A DNA stretch of 31,245 nt, taken from positions 1 to 31,245 of the forward strand of contig JAQTZZ010000049.1 of the NCBI GenBank assembly GCA_028687545.1, written 5' to 3'. Every line of letters starts with the position of its first letter. Positions within the stretch are counted from its first letter, which is position 1. The notes under the pieces are model-generated. The model saw only the letters and a program-made list of their open reading frames with translations. It was not told the DNA's origin and made no database searches. The translations under genes and the position numbers were made by a program. Positions 6,625-14,271 of this stretch are shown piece by piece. Source of the stretch: Candidatus Wallbacteria bacterium (GTDB lineage: Bacteria > Muiribacteriota > JAQTZZ01).

Positions 6625-7953
6625 GTGCTCGTCAAATCCTCTTATCTGATCACCCTTGACCCGGAAAAACCATTTTTTGAAAATCCTGGGCTGCTGATTT
6701 TAGACGACCGCATCGCTGAAATCGGTTCTGCCGATAAAATGGAAGCCAAGCATCCCAAAGAGGAAGTCCTGGACCTGACCGGAAAATGCGTGCTGCCCGG
6801 GATGGTTAATATCCATACCCATTTTTACGGAGCTTTCGCCCGCGGGATCTCACTCGCCGGGAAACCGCCGGTTCTGTTCTCCCAGATCCTGGAACGCCTC
6901 TGGTGGAAGCTCGACAAAGCCCTGGATGAGAAATCCATCCGCCACAGCGCTGCGATCAGCCTGGTCGACGGAATCCGCTCAGGTGTGACTGCTTACTTCG
7001 ACCATCATGCTTCCCCTAATTGCGTGGAGGAATCGCTCGACCTGATCGCAGACGAAACGGAAACTGCCGGAGTGCGGGCCTGCCTCTGCTATGAGACTTC
7101 GGACCGTGACGGCGACAAGATCGCCAGGGCCGGGATCAGGGAGAACACCAGATTCATCAAAAAATGCGGTAAAAAAAACGAACGGCTGGCAGGCCTTTTC
7201 GGACTGCATGCAGCTCTTACCCTTTCCGACGAAACACTTGCCAGAGCAGTAAAAGCGGGATCTGAATCCGGCTGCGGATTTCACATCCATGTGGCTGAAG
7301 GCATCGAAGATGTGGACGAGAGTCTGAGCCGTTATGGGAAGAGGGTAGTGGAGCGGCTCTCAAAAAACGGGATACTCACAGGGAATTCCATCTTTGCCCA
7401 CTGTATCCACCTGAACGATGAAGAAAAGAGAATGCTTTCAAAAGCAGGCTGCACAGTAGCTCACAATCCTGAGTCCAACCTCAACAATGCCGTGGGATTC
7501 GCTGATGTTCTGGATCTTTTGAAACACGGTGTACATGTCGGTCTGGGTACAGACGGATTTTCCCAGGGTCTCTGGCACAGCCTGAGGGCCGCTTCACTGA
7601 TGCCCAGATATCTGAAGCGCGATCCCCGCGTTTTTTACGGTGAAATCTTCAACCTTTTATTCGAAAACTCCAGGAAGGCCAGTCAGGTTTTCGGAATTCC
7701 ACTGGGTATCCTGAAAAAAGGAGCAGCGGCAGACCTGATCGCCATCCCTTACTGCCCTCCCACTGACTTCAATGCAGGGAACCTATACGGTCATCTGTTT
7801 TTCGGCCTGATGGAACGGGCTGTCTCAGACGTGATCTGCGGTGGCAGGCTGCTGCTGAAAAACGGGGAACTTCTTACCCTGGATGAGCACTGCATCATGG
7901 AATCCGCCCGCAAAGCCTGTCCCGCGGTCTGGAAAAAATACAAGGGAAACTAA
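6625..7953 (+). CDS. ssnA: SsnA-type metal-dependent amidohydrolase
   Basis: A 442-residue enzyme of the ATZ/TRZ (cytosine deaminase-like) amidohydrolase superfamily, closest in my reading to the putative aminohydrolase SsnA. Shared features include the segment LWWKLDKALDE and the DHHASP motif. Metal ligands are visible: H64 and H66 (IHTHFYG), H222 (IHVAEG), H259 (FAHCIH) and D310 (LGTDGF). The reaction is probably hydrolytic deamination or dechlorination-type attack on a nitrogen heterocycle, but SsnA substrates are not established. In E. coli SsnA lies beside selenium-dependent purine hydroxylase genes; no such neighbours are seen here. The start is GTG at 6625, six bases after GGGAGG, with no better ATG nearby. 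ftsE starts 9 nt after its stop. Confidence 0.85.
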   Translation: MLVKSSYLITLDPEKPFFENPGLLILDDRIAEIGSADKMEAKHPKEEVLDLTGKCVLPGMVNIHTHFYGAFARGISLAGKPPVLFSQILERLWWKLDKALDEKSIRHSAAISLVDGIRSGVTAYFDHHASPNCVEESLDLIADETETAGVRACLCYETSDRDGDKIARAGIRENTRFIKKCGKKNERLAGLFGLHAALTLSDETLARAVKAGSESGCGFHIHVAEGIEDVDESLSRYGKRVVERLSKNGILTGNSIFAHCIHLNDEEKRMLSKAGCTVAHNPESNLNNAVGFADVLDLLKHGVHVGLGTDGFSQGLWHSLRAASLMPRYLKRDPRVFYGEIFNLLFENSRKASQVFGIPLGILKKGAAADLIAIPYCPPTDFNAGNLYGHLFFGLMERAVSDVICGGRLLLKNGELLTLDEHCIMESARKACPAVWKKYKGN

Positions 7954-7962
7954 CGAATCATC

Positions 7963-8652
7963 ATGGTCAAACTATTCCATATCACTAAAATTTATCAGGA
8001 CCGCATCAGGGCTCTGGACAATCTGAGCTGCCACATCAAGAAAGGCGAATTCGTCTTCCTGGTCGGTCCGGCTGGTGCCGGCAAGACCACGCTTCTGAAA
8101 CTTCTTTTCAGAGCCGAGCGCACCTCTGAAGGCCAGATCCTGATCGACGGCCGCAATATCGAACAGCTGAAGCCTGCCCAGATTCCATATCTGCGTCGAA
8201 ACATGGGTATCATTTTCCAGGATTTCAAGCTGTTCAGGAACAAGAGTATTTTCGACAATGTAGCCTTGGCTCTTAGAATTCAGGGCATCCCGGAAGATAT
8301 GACGATCAGGCAGACAGAAAAAATACTCAGCATGGTCGGTTTGTCACAGAAAATGGAGCGGTACCCGGATGAACTTTCAGGGGGTGAAAAGCAGAAAGCC
8401 TGCTTTGCCAGGGCAGTGATCAATGATCCGCCGTTGCTGATCACCGACGAACCCACAGGTAATCTGGATCCGGAAGCATCCTGGGAAATCATGAAACTTC
8501 TTCTGGAATACAATATGCGGGGTTCCACTGTGATCGTCGCCACTCACGCCAGCCATCTGGTGGACAAGGTCAGAAAACGGGTGATCGCCCTGATCGATGG
8601 CAAAATCGTCAAGGACGAGGACAAGGGAGTGTACAGTTATGAAGGGCTTTAA
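7963..8652 (+). CDS. ftsE: Cell-division ABC transporter ATP-binding protein FtsE
   Basis: A 229-residue ABC ATPase that pairs with FtsX at the inner face of the division site. It shows the Walker A motif GPAGAGKTT (K41), a Q-loop in FQDFKLF, the signature LSGGEKQK, Walker B followed by DEPTGNLDP, and the H-loop in VATHASH. Length and the GNLDP segment match FtsE rather than larger transport ATPases. ATP hydrolysis is thought to drive FtsX conformational changes that switch on periplasmic peptidoglycan hydrolases through EnvC-type activators. The gene starts 9 nt after the amidohydrolase, with a weak AAGGGA upstream. It overlaps ftsX by 14 nt, so the two are translationally coupled. Confidence 0.95.
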   Translation: MVKLFHITKIYQDRIRALDNLSCHIKKGEFVFLVGPAGAGKTTLLKLLFRAERTSEGQILIDGRNIEQLKPAQIPYLRRNMGIIFQDFKLFRNKSIFDNVALALRIQGIPEDMTIRQTEKILSMVGLSQKMERYPDELSGGEKQKACFARAVINDPPLLITDEPTGNLDPEASWEIMKLLLEYNMRGSTVIVATHASHLVDKVRKRVIALIDGKIVKDEDKGVYSYEGL

Positions 8653-9529
8653 TAAGTGGCAGTATTACCTGAGAGAAGCTCGGTCCAACATGAGCTATTT
8701 TTCCCTTCTGACATTAACCTCGGTTTCCACAGTAACGGTCGTACTGACTATTCTCAGTCTTTTTCTGCTTCTATCTGAAAACCTCAAGAATCTGTCCGTA
8801 GTGCTGGAACGGGAAATCTCCATTTCCGCTTTTCTTGACACTGCGCCAAGGGAACTGTATCAGGAGATAATCGGCAAGATCAGGAGCTGGCCGGATGTCA
8901 CCAGCGCGAACTTCTTGAGCAAAGAAGTGGCACTGGTCAATCTTGAACGCGAACTTTCACTTGACTCCAACAAAATCATGACCGAGTTCGGGGAGAATCC
9001 ACTTCCGGACATCCTGGAAATCAAACCCGTATCCCCTGAAGTGATTCCAAGGCTCGTGGATAAAATCAGAAAAGAATTTCCCTGGCTCACTGAAATTTCC
9101 TATGGAAAAGAGCTGGTGACAAAGGTGGAAAGCCTTTCCCGCACCTTCCGATTTTTCGCCGCTCTGCTTGTCTTTTTACTCGGCACCGCTTCCCTCTTCA
9201 TCATTGCCAACACCATCAAACTGACCCTCTTTTCCAGGCGGGAAGAGATCGAAATCATGCAGTTGATCGGTGCCACCAGAAACTTTATCAGCACGCCGTT
9301 CCTGATGGAGGGAATGATCCAGGGATTTCTGGGAGCAATGATTTCACTGGCTGTAAGTTATGCCGGCTATACCATGCTCGTGGGGAAAGTCAAAGCTCTG
9401 TTGCCATTCCTGCCTTTCCTCTCGGTCGATGGAGTGTTTCCACTGCTCTCAGCCAAGATTCTGGTTTTGGGTCTGTTGATCGGATTCTGTGGCAGCTTTT
9501 TTTCAATCAAGAAAAACTTTGATTACTGA
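8639..9529 (+). CDS. ftsX: Cell-division permease-like protein FtsX
   Basis: A 296-residue inner-membrane protein. One N-terminal helix (about 20-43) is followed by a periplasmic domain of about 120 residues that in the family binds EnvC-type activators. Three further helices form the FtsX/MacB-like permease core; the segment REEIEIMQLIGAT is the characteristic family signature between helices 2 and 3. The start chosen is ATG at 8639, inside the end of ftsE and 9 nt behind GGGAG. An upstream in-frame ATG at 8597 lies deep in ftsE and would add unrelated residues. envC follows 1 nt after the stop. Confidence 0.94.
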   Translation: MKGFNKWQYYLREARSNMSYFSLLTLTSVSTVTVVLTILSLFLLLSENLKNLSVVLEREISISAFLDTAPRELYQEIIGKIRSWPDVTSANFLSKEVALVNLERELSLDSNKIMTEFGENPLPDILEIKPVSPEVIPRLVDKIRKEFPWLTEISYGKELVTKVESLSRTFRFFAALLVFLLGTASLFIIANTIKLTLFSRREEIEIMQLIGATRNFISTPFLMEGMIQGFLGAMISLAVSYAGYTMLVGKVKALLPFLPFLSVDGVFPLLSAKILVLGLLIGFCGSFFSIKKNFDY

Positions 9530-9530
9530 A

Positions 9531-10694
9531 ATGCGGTTATTTCTTCTTTTCTTTATTTTCAGTTTATATCCGCTCTGGGCTGATTCTGACACCACAGAAA
9601 CTGAAAAGCAGAATCTCATAAACCAGATTGTCAGGATCCGTCAGCAGGAAAATGAAATCATCAACTCACTGGAAAAAATTGAGCGTGACATCAAGGTTTA
9701 TGAGGAAAAAATAGCAGATAGCCAGACAGTTGTGGATTCCCTAGAACTGGAGATCAGAAAGCTGGAATCATCGGTGCTCGAAAACCGGGAAAAGCTTTCT
9801 ATCCGCCGCCAGAGCTATTTCCAGTCACTCAGAAATTTTTATGTCAAGCGTGATTCCTCATACCTCAATTTTCTTTTTACCACAAACAATACGGATGAAT
9901 TCCTGCGCAGATCAAAATACCTCCAGCACATCACCAAGAGAGAAGAAATCCTGCTGTATGATCTTCTGGGAAGCCTTAAAATCATCGAAGCCCAGCAAGC
10001 CACTCTGCAGGACAAAAAGGAAGAAATCGATTATCACAAGGAAAAGCTGCTCTTCGATAAGAAACAGCTGGTCCGCGCCAAGGGTGAAAAAGAGGATATC
10101 CTGTCCAGCATCAGGCGGAAACAGGAAGAACTGCAGGCCAAGTATGATGAATTTCAGCTGGGGAGCGCAAAAATCTCACAAGTGCTGAAAAACATCGATT
10201 CCTCAGGTGTTTCGAATCCCACCGGGGAAGTGGAAACTGCAGATGCCAAGCCTGTGATTCCCGCCACAGAGACCACCACAGAAGTGTCCGAAATCCTCGC
10301 AAATGGAAAAATCAGCCTGATCTGGCCGATCGGAGACATCAATTCAGTGATTGCCTTTTTCGGCACCCAGAAAAATCAGTTCAACACATCTTATTTCAAC
10401 ACAGGGATCAATATTGCCTGCGCCAAGGAAACCCCGGTTAAAGCAGCCGCCAACGGAAAAGTCATGTACAAAGGAGTGGTAGAAGGTTATGGGAATGTCC
10501 TGATTCTGGACCACGGCAGCGGCTTCACGACCCTGTATGCCCATCTCAAGGAAATCATGGTGGGAATAAACGAAGAGCTCAATGCTGGCGATAGTATCTC
10601 TACGATAGAGGAAAATCCCGAGCTGAAAGTCGGGGTTCTGCATTTTGAACTCCGCTGCCACGGGGAACCGCAGGACCCGCTGAAATGGCTGTAA
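9531..10694 (+). CDS. envC: EnvC-like murein hydrolase activator with degenerate LytM domain
   Basis: A 387-residue periplasmic protein. It has a signal peptide (about 1-17, likely cut after LWA), long coiled coils (about 20-115 and 150-225), an acidic/Thr-rich linker, and a C-terminal LytM/M23 domain (about 265-385). Active M23 peptidases bind zinc through an HxxxD motif; here that site reads NTGIN, with Asn at both ligand positions (N290 and N294). The later AHL and HFEL histidines remain. Loss of the zinc site is typical of EnvC activators, which stimulate amidases rather than cut peptidoglycan themselves. Position directly after ftsEX fits: FtsX recruits EnvC by its coiled coil. The start is ATG at 9531, giving a clean signal peptide. 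No amidase gene is in the window. Confidence 0.9.
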   Translation: MRLFLLFFIFSLYPLWADSDTTETEKQNLINQIVRIRQQENEIINSLEKIERDIKVYEEKIADSQTVVDSLELEIRKLESSVLENREKLSIRRQSYFQSLRNFYVKRDSSYLNFLFTTNNTDEFLRRSKYLQHITKREEILLYDLLGSLKIIEAQQATLQDKKEEIDYHKEKLLFDKKQLVRAKGEKEDILSSIRRKQEELQAKYDEFQLGSAKISQVLKNIDSSGVSNPTGEVETADAKPVIPATETTTEVSEILANGKISLIWPIGDINSVIAFFGTQKNQFNTSYFNTGINIACAKETPVKAAANGKVMYKGVVEGYGNVLILDHGSGFTTLYAHLKEIMVGINEELNAGDSISTIEENPELKVGVLHFELRCHGEPQDPLKWL

Positions 10695-10704
10695 CGGAGG
10701 ACCC

Positions 10705-11970
10705 ATGAAAAAACTTCTGATAATCGCACTCTCATTCTGCATTTTGTCTGTTCACTCAGCCACTATACCCACTTCTCAGGACGATGTAGAGTTGCTGAAA
10801 GAAGCCATTCTGATCATCAAAAGCTCTTACGTGAAAGCCAATCTCAATGACCGGGAATTGATTCACGGCGCTATCAACGGGATTGTGGAAACACTCAACG
10901 ATCCTTATACTAATTTTCTGTCATCAGATGAGTTCAAGGACTTGAACGACGAAACATCAGGCCAGTTCGGCGGAGTCGGCATCATAGTCACTCTGAGGGA
11001 GCAGAAAGTCACAGTGATCAGTCCGATTTTCGGATCCCCTGCCGATCAGGCAGGAATCAGGGCAGGAGACCTCATCACTGAAGTCAACGGCCAGCCCATC
11101 AAAGACGGGGAACTGAAAAAAGCCCTTCAGCTTCTGAAAGGTGAAATCGGCGAAACTGTTGAAATCGAAACCTTCACACCATCTGACAACAAATACCGTA
11201 AATCACTGCTCAACCGTGAAGTAGTTAAAAACACCAGCATCATATTTTCGGGGGTGACACCGGACAATTTCGGTTATGTCAGGATCCGCAACTTCTCCGC
11301 TTCCACAGCAGACGACCTGGAAAAAGAGATCAAAGACATGGAATCAGTACCGATCAAGGGGCTGATCCTGGACCTGCGCTCCAACGCGGGAGGACTGCTG
11401 ACTGCAGGCATCAATGTCGCCGACCTGTTTCTCGAATCCGGCACGATTCTGTCCACCCGCTCCAGAGACGGTGAGAAGAATGTATACATGGCTGATGCGC
11501 AGATCTCCCACAAAGGCTATCCGATGGTTGTGCTGATCGACAGAGGATCGGCTTCGGCCGCGGAAATCGTCGCTGCTGCCCTCCACGATAATCAGAAAGC
11601 GATTCTGGTGGGTGAAAAAAGCTTTGGAAAAGGCTGTGTACAGACTGTGAAAACCCTTAGCGACGGCTCGGCACTCTCACTGACCACCGCCTGGTATTAC
11701 ACTCCGGCCGGAGAATGTATCCACGATAAAGGTATCAACCCTGATGTCCTGGTGGAAAATCCTGTCTTCGAAGACCAGAAGAAAGTGGATGAGATCGTAA
11801 ACACACTGCGTAAAGAACAGGAGCAAAGCTATCAGGACCGCTATCAGAACAAGATTCACAGGTTTACTCCTTTCGAATACGACAATCAGCTGCTCAGGGC
11901 AGTAGATACGCTTCGCGAGTTCTGGAAATTCCAGCCCCTCTATGAAAAATTCACTCCTGCTGTGCATTAG
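10705..11970 (+). CDS. ctpA: C-terminal processing protease (S41), envC-linked copy
   Basis: A 421-residue secreted serine protease of family S41. Signal peptide about 1-18; helical N-terminal region; PDZ domain about 90-165 (FGGVGI to the LLKGEIGE region); protease core to about 360. The catalytic dyad is S284 in GSASAAE and K309 in SFGKG, spaced 25 residues apart as in E. coli Tsp and Bacillus CtpB. The C-terminal 60 residues are charged. CtpA proteases often trim peptidoglycan hydrolases or their activators, and S41 genes next to envC are common across bacteria, so control of cell-wall cleavage is a reasonable inference. The start is supported by GGAGG four bases before ATG. A second S41 gene lies at 20498-21877. 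Confidence 0.92.
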   Translation: MKKLLIIALSFCILSVHSATIPTSQDDVELLKEAILIIKSSYVKANLNDRELIHGAINGIVETLNDPYTNFLSSDEFKDLNDETSGQFGGVGIIVTLREQKVTVISPIFGSPADQAGIRAGDLITEVNGQPIKDGELKKALQLLKGEIGETVEIETFTPSDNKYRKSLLNREVVKNTSIIFSGVTPDNFGYVRIRNFSASTADDLEKEIKDMESVPIKGLILDLRSNAGGLLTAGINVADLFLESGTILSTRSRDGEKNVYMADAQISHKGYPMVVLIDRGSASAAEIVAAALHDNQKAILVGEKSFGKGCVQTVKTLSDGSALSLTTAWYYTPAGECIHDKGINPDVLVENPVFEDQKKVDEIVNTLRKEQEQSYQDRYQNKIHRFTPFEYDNQLLRAVDTLREFWKFQPLYEKFTPAVH

Positions 11971-12676
11971 CTTCCTGCTGGCTTTCCAGGCCGGGGCAGC
12001 TCAAGTTTCCATCGTACTTGACGATTTCGGATATCCCGGTTATCCGGCGCACAAGATATTCCTGATGAACTATCCTTTCACACTGGCGATACTCCCTTTT
12101 TCCCCGAATGCCACGAGATTCGCTCTCCAGGCCCGGAAAGCCGGTTTCGAAATCATCCTGCACCTGCCGCTCGAAGCCCTGTCCGAGATCCCAGCCGATA
12201 ATTCAACCTATCTCACGGTGGAAATGCCGCCGGATCGAGTGGAGCGGGTAATCATCGACAACATGTTGAGACTGCCCGGGATAGTGGGTGTGAACAATCA
12301 TCAGGGTTCACTGTTTACAGAAGATCTGGAGCGGATGACAGTACTTCTGAAAACGTTAGGCAATTACAACCTCTTTTTCATGGACAGCCTGACTTCTCCT
12401 CATTCAATCTGCAAAGAGGCAGCCAGAAAGGAAGGAGTAAAAATCCTGAAAAGGGATGTGTTTCTGGACAATACTGCAGAAGAGGAAAACATCCGGAAAC
12501 AACTCCAGGAATTGTTCTGCAAGGCGGAAAAGAATGGCTCAGCCATAGGTATCGGTCATGCCCGTGCCAAAACACTCGACTATCTGGAGAAACTTCTTCC
12601 CGAGATACTCGATGAATATCCTGATATCCAGATAGTGCCGCTTTCCAGAATCTACCAGGATTCAAAGCGGTTTTAA
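11942..12676 (+). CDS. yibQ: YibQ-type divergent polysaccharide deacetylase
   Basis: A 244-residue protein with a signal peptide (about 1-19) and the divergent polysaccharide deacetylase fold (YibQ family). Visible family motifs are IVLDDFGY near the N-terminus with the paired Asp, HLPLE, GVNNHQGS, FMDS, RDVFLDN and GIGHAR near the C-terminus. Metal-binding residues appear intact, so it may be an active carbohydrate esterase, but the substrate of YibQ proteins is not established. In E. coli yibQ sits directly downstream of envC; here only the ctp gene separates them. The ATG lies within the last 29 nt of ctp, implying coupled translation and one operon running from ftsE. Confidence 0.9.
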   Translation: MKNSLLLCISFLLAFQAGAAQVSIVLDDFGYPGYPAHKIFLMNYPFTLAILPFSPNATRFALQARKAGFEIILHLPLEALSEIPADNSTYLTVEMPPDRVERVIIDNMLRLPGIVGVNNHQGSLFTEDLERMTVLLKTLGNYNLFFMDSLTSPHSICKEAARKEGVKILKRDVFLDNTAEEENIRKQLQELFCKAEKNGSAIGIGHARAKTLDYLEKLLPEILDEYPDIQIVPLSRIYQDSKRF

Positions 12677-12705
12677 TTGTCTTTTCCAGGGAAACAGGGC
12701 ATAAT
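12677..12705 (+). promoter_or_regulatory. Promoter for the FecR-domain gene, placed for a leaderless mRNA
   Basis: TTGTCT (12677-12682) and CATAAT (12700-12705) are 17 nt apart. Seven bases past the hexamer end is 12712, the A of the start codon. No Shine-Dalgarno sequence lies in the intervening TTCCATC. The gene also lies 35 nt after yibQ, so read-through is possible. Confidence 0.5.
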
Positions 12706-12711
12706 TCCATC

Positions 12712-13737
12712 ATGAGCAGGCTGCTCTCATTCTTTTTCCTGCTGATACTCTGCTGCCCGCTGTTTGCGGATGAAGAGGAATATCCGAATCGCAGTTATAT
12801 CAGGTATGTCCGAGGTGACGTGCGGGTTAAGCTGTTCGAAGGTCCGGGAGTGAAAGCCACCTGCGAACTGGAACTGTCGGTCGGGGACAGGGTCAGGTCT
12901 GGAACCAACTCGATTGCCGAAATCGTTCTCGCCGGCACGGCTTTGATCAGGGTCAGAGCGGATTCAGAATTCGTAATTCCGCAGAATTCAGTCAACACAA
13001 AAGAAAAAGTCTCATTCATCCAGATGCTTGCCGGCACTTTATGGGCTAGGGCTAAGCAGGGAAACGACTCTCTCAAGATAGCCACTCCCAACGCCATCTG
13101 CGGTGTGCGGGGTACTGAATTCATTTTGGAGGCTACTGCCAACAGCACCCGCCTGACAGTCTGCCAGGGCGAAGTGGCTTTCGTTCCCCTGACAGATGGA
13201 TTCCAGACTCAAGCTATTTCAGTGAAAACCGGAAAGCGTCTTACTTACATTCCTAAACCCGGAAAACCAGGCACAGTGGAAACTATGCTTCTGGAAAAAC
13301 CCCTGAAATCGTATTATGATGCTTTAAAAAAAGCGGAAATGAATTCAGGTGACAAAACAATCGGAGAAAAATCGAGCATCAAGATTCAGGACTTTTCTGG
13401 TGAAATGGAAAAAATTGAGAAGCAATTCCAGGATGGATTCAAAGACCATCTTTCCGATGAAAAAGAAGGTCAGGAGCCGCTGGATAAATTAGAGAAGTTA
13501 AAGTCCATTCCCTCAGGTGCAGTAAAAACTGAGAATCCAGCTTTGAAAACAGATCCGGATCTTACCCCGCATAAACCAGGCCAGCCGGACAGCGATAAGC
13601 CAAACCCGCCGAATCACGATAAACCGAGCCTGCCGAATCACGATAAACCGAGCCTGCCGAATCACGATAAACCGAACCCAAAACCCAATGATGTTCCAAA
13701 GCCTGATGTCTTACCCCTGCCTAAAGAAAATAAATAA
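12712..13737 (+). CDS. Exported FecR-domain protein with Pro-rich repeat tail
   Basis: A 341-residue protein with a signal peptide (about 1-19, cut near LFA/DE). A FecR domain (about 28-165) shows the usual features: a VRGDVRV start, LSVGDRVRSG, a run of short beta strands, and the hallmark TPNAICGVRGTEF followed by a CQGEVAF strand. A charged helical region follows, and the last ~50 residues are Pro/Asn/His/Lys-rich with an 8-residue repeat. FecR domains occur both in sigma-factor regulators and in many exported proteins that present a beta-helix-like domain. There is no sigma factor gene nearby and no cytoplasmic anti-sigma part, so a structural or envelope role is more likely. The precise role is unknown. 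Confidence 0.85.
   Translation: MSRLLSFFFLLILCCPLFADEEEYPNRSYIRYVRGDVRVKLFEGPGVKATCELELSVGDRVRSGTNSIAEIVLAGTALIRVRADSEFVIPQNSVNTKEKVSFIQMLAGTLWARAKQGNDSLKIATPNAICGVRGTEFILEATANSTRLTVCQGEVAFVPLTDGFQTQAISVKTGKRLTYIPKPGKPGTVETMLLEKPLKSYYDALKKAEMNSGDKTIGEKSSIKIQDFSGEMEKIEKQFQDGFKDHLSDEKEGQEPLDKLEKLKSIPSGAVKTENPALKTDPDLTPHKPGQPDSDKPNPPNHDKPSLPNHDKPSLPNHDKPNPKPNDVPKPDVLPLPKENK
13594..13680 (+). repeat. 24-bp tandem repeat inside the FecR-domain gene
   Basis: Three units of 24 bp begin at 13594, 13618 and 13642, with a partial fourth at 13666. The second and third are identical. They encode DKPNPPNH, DKPSLPNH, DKPSLPNH and a partial DKPNP. The period is a multiple of three, so unit gain or loss changes tail length without breaking the frame. 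Confidence 0.9.
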
Positions 13738-13778
13738 AAAGTGCAGGTCACTGGTTAACAAATGTAATATTATCACAC

Positions 13779-13807
13779 TTGACAACTTTACTGTGTTTGG
13801 TTAATTT
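13779..13807 (+). promoter_or_regulatory. Promoter for the receiver-protein gene
   Basis: A perfect TTGACA at 13779-13784 is followed after 17 nt by TAATTT at 13802-13807. The predicted start near 13814 gives a leader of about 28 nt with only a weak AAGG ahead of the ATG at 13842. Confidence 0.6.
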
Positions 13808-13841
13808 AAACCGAGCAATAATCTGAAATAAGGCAGTCTGC

Positions 13842-14216
13842 ATGGAGAAAAGACGGATACTGGCAATCGATGACGATCTGACAGTATTGAAGTTTATCGA
13901 ATCAGCGCTGAGGAGTGCTTATGAGATCAGCACGCTCAGTTTCTGTCATGATATTCAAAACACCCTGGAATCATTCAGACCAGACCTGCTCCTTCTTGAC
14001 CTTAAACTCCCCAACAATGACGGTTATGAACTCTGCCAGCAGATCAGGGAATACCGTAACTTTGATTCGATTCCCGTGATTCTGATGACCGGAGTAGACC
14101 TCAACGCCATCCGCAACAACTACAGCAAAGTGGGAGCTTCGGACTATCTCCTCAAACCGTTCGACGCTGACTCGCTCATCAGTAAGATCAGCTCCACTTT
14201 CAATTCAGTTAATTGA
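13842..14216 (+). CDS. Stand-alone response-regulator receiver protein
   Basis: A 124-residue single receiver domain with no output domain. The acidic pocket is D10-D12, the phosphorylated aspartate is D53 (LLLLDLKLP), and the switch and signalling residues are T83 (LMTG) and K105 (LLKPF). All key residues are present, so it should be phosphorylatable. Such proteins act through protein contacts (as CheY does) or as relay intermediates. No histidine kinase is in the window, so the partner is unknown. It has its own TTGACA promoter and is flanked downstream by another, which makes it monocistronic by inference. Confidence 0.9.
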   Translation: MEKRRILAIDDDLTVLKFIESALRSAYEISTLSFCHDIQNTLESFRPDLLLLDLKLPNNDGYELCQQIREYRNFDSIPVILMTGVDLNAIRNNYSKVGASDYLLKPFDADSLISKISSTFNSVN

Positions 14217-14241
14217 TTTTATCCCCGGCTGCTAATAGAAT
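14213..14241 (+). promoter_or_regulatory. Promoter for the hutHU operon
   Basis: TTGATT (14213-14218) and TAGAAT (14236-14241) are 17 nt apart. The -35 box overlaps the last codons of the receiver gene. The predicted start is near 14248, leaving a 24-nt leader that consists almost wholly of a hairpin and the ribosome site. Confidence 0.6.
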
Positions 14242-14246
14242 AATGT

Positions 14247-14270
14247 CAGTGGTCAGCCACTGGGGGTTTT
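14247..14270 (+). promoter_or_regulatory. Leader hairpin next to the hutH ribosome site
   Basis: CAGTGG, loop TCAG, CCACTG makes a six-pair stem at 14247-14262. It is followed by a G run (14262-14266) and TTTT, five bases before the hutH ATG at 14272. The G run is the only possible Shine-Dalgarno site and abuts the stem. It could be a weak terminator for the receiver gene, a stabilising 5' stem, or a translational control element for hut. Confidence 0.4.
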
Positions 14271-14271
14271 C

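Noticed and set aside
6625-7953. Amidohydrolase as HutI or HutF completing histidine degradation
   Set aside because: The LWW...LD.ALDE and DHHASP segments match SsnA, and it lies 6 kb from hutHU in another operon.
10320-10694. EnvC LytM domain as an active zinc endopeptidase
   Set aside because: Both first-motif zinc ligands are replaced by Asn, and the ftsEX context fits an activator.
13594-13680. 24-bp direct repeats as a CRISPR-like array
   Set aside because: Units are contiguous with no spacers and encode an in-frame peptide repeat within the FecR gene.
12712-13737. FecR protein as an anti-sigma regulator
   Set aside because: It has a signal peptide, no cytoplasmic N-terminal domain and no neighbouring sigma factor.
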